64,000 bases of DNA from the NCBI RefSeq assembly GCF_010974945.1, contig NZ_JAAIVB010000021.1, positions 62,001 to 126,000 of the forward strand, given 5' to 3'. Position numbers and translations under genes: made by a program. This DNA comes from Noviherbaspirillum galbum. Lineage in GTDB: Bacteria > Pseudomonadota > Gammaproteobacteria > Burkholderiales > Burkholderiaceae_D. The notes beneath the pieces are model-generated. The model saw only the letters and a program-made list of their open reading frames with translations. It was not told the origin of the DNA and did no database searches. Numbering within the stretch: position 1 is the first letter of the stretch; each line of letters opens with the position of its first letter. Below, piece by piece: positions 63,815 through 64,000 of the stretch.

Positions 63815-64000
63815 ATGCGACTGCCCCCCAACCTCAAGCGCCTCGCCAGGATGCTGCCGCCTTACCGCAACCGCATCCTGCTGGCCCTGGTCGGCATGGT
63901 GCTCACGGCGAGCACCGAGCCGGCCCTGACCAAGCTGATGGAACTGCTGTTCGACCGGGGCTTCAAGCCCGACCGCAGCTTCTCGCTCTGGCTGGTGCCC
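63815..64000 (+). CDS. msbA: Lipid A export ABC transporter MsbA (5' end only)
   Basis: The first 62 codons of a membrane protein, MRLPPNLKRLARMLPPYRNRILLALVGMVLTASTEPALTKLMELLFDRGF..., matching the first membrane segment of MsbA-type ABC exporters, including the TEPA-(L/M) segment. The gene runs off the window end. Divergence from two LPS-core glycosyltransferase genes supports the call. Confidence 0.75.
   Translation, partial: MRLPPNLKRLARMLPPYRNRILLALVGMVLTASTEPALTKLMELLFDRGFKPDRSFSLWLVP

Overview
The window looks like 64 kb of chromosome from a high-GC betaproteobacterium, most likely Burkholderiales and probably Oxalobacteraceae (Herbaspirillum/Noviherbaspirillum/Massilia-like). The evidence is the ybiB-cobA pair beside nitrate assimilation genes, the rpsU-yqeY-dnaG-rpoD order, an enlarged RpoD with a Lys/Ala-rich N-terminus, and a DUF4214/type I secretion surface-protein locus. 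The family is an inference. I saw no phage, insertion sequence, integrase or CRISPR array.

Layout. 1-5.1 kb: nitrate assimilation (nirD, nasA with a C-terminal BFD-like domain, ybiB, cobA). 5.2-12.2 kb: a flavoprotein, then the macromolecular-synthesis operon rpsU-yqeY-dnaG-rpoD and a CAT-anticodon tRNA. 12.3-15.8 kb: an unusual lipoprotein (DUF4214, three Fn3-like repeats, YHYH) translationally coupled to a HupE/UreJ-like membrane protein, behind a perfect FNR-type box. 15.9-19.8 kb: nth, a small ORF, rhlE, gluQ. 19.9-30 kb: a seven-gene minus-strand glycan operon headed by a Wzt-like ABC ATPase with no Wzm permease in the window.

30.3-51.9 kb is the most interesting part. It holds an acyltransferase, a CRP-type regulator, a TPR/beta-barrel protein, a CHASE2 adenylate cyclase, a FecR-domain protein, a 2058-residue cysteine-free repeat protein (S-layer/adhesin-like), SapC, a DUF6447 protein, a methyltransferase, and a type I secretion operon (PrtD-like ABC, HlyD, TolC). 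Palindromes of the form TGTGA-N6-TCACA (two perfect, one with one mismatch) lie before the fecR-like gene, the giant gene and the secretion operon. The regulator's recognition helix carries the CRP residues expected to read that sequence. Together the genes suggest a locally encoded cAMP circuit, from sensor cyclase to CRP-like regulator to surface-protein production and export. The parts are visible in the sequence; the wiring is inference.

52-64 kb returns to ordinary chromosome: two GNAT acetyltransferases, an acyltransferase, a DUF4189 protein, trhO, dnaE, a DUF2917 protein divergent from a LysR regulator, a Lys/Ala-rich exported protein, two LPS-core glycosyltransferases and the start of msbA. 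Two copies of a roughly 145-bp palindromic element (46856-47000, and in inverted orientation 59104-59250) and several shorter 'GGGATTCCCGCC'-type palindromes punctuate the intergenic regions.
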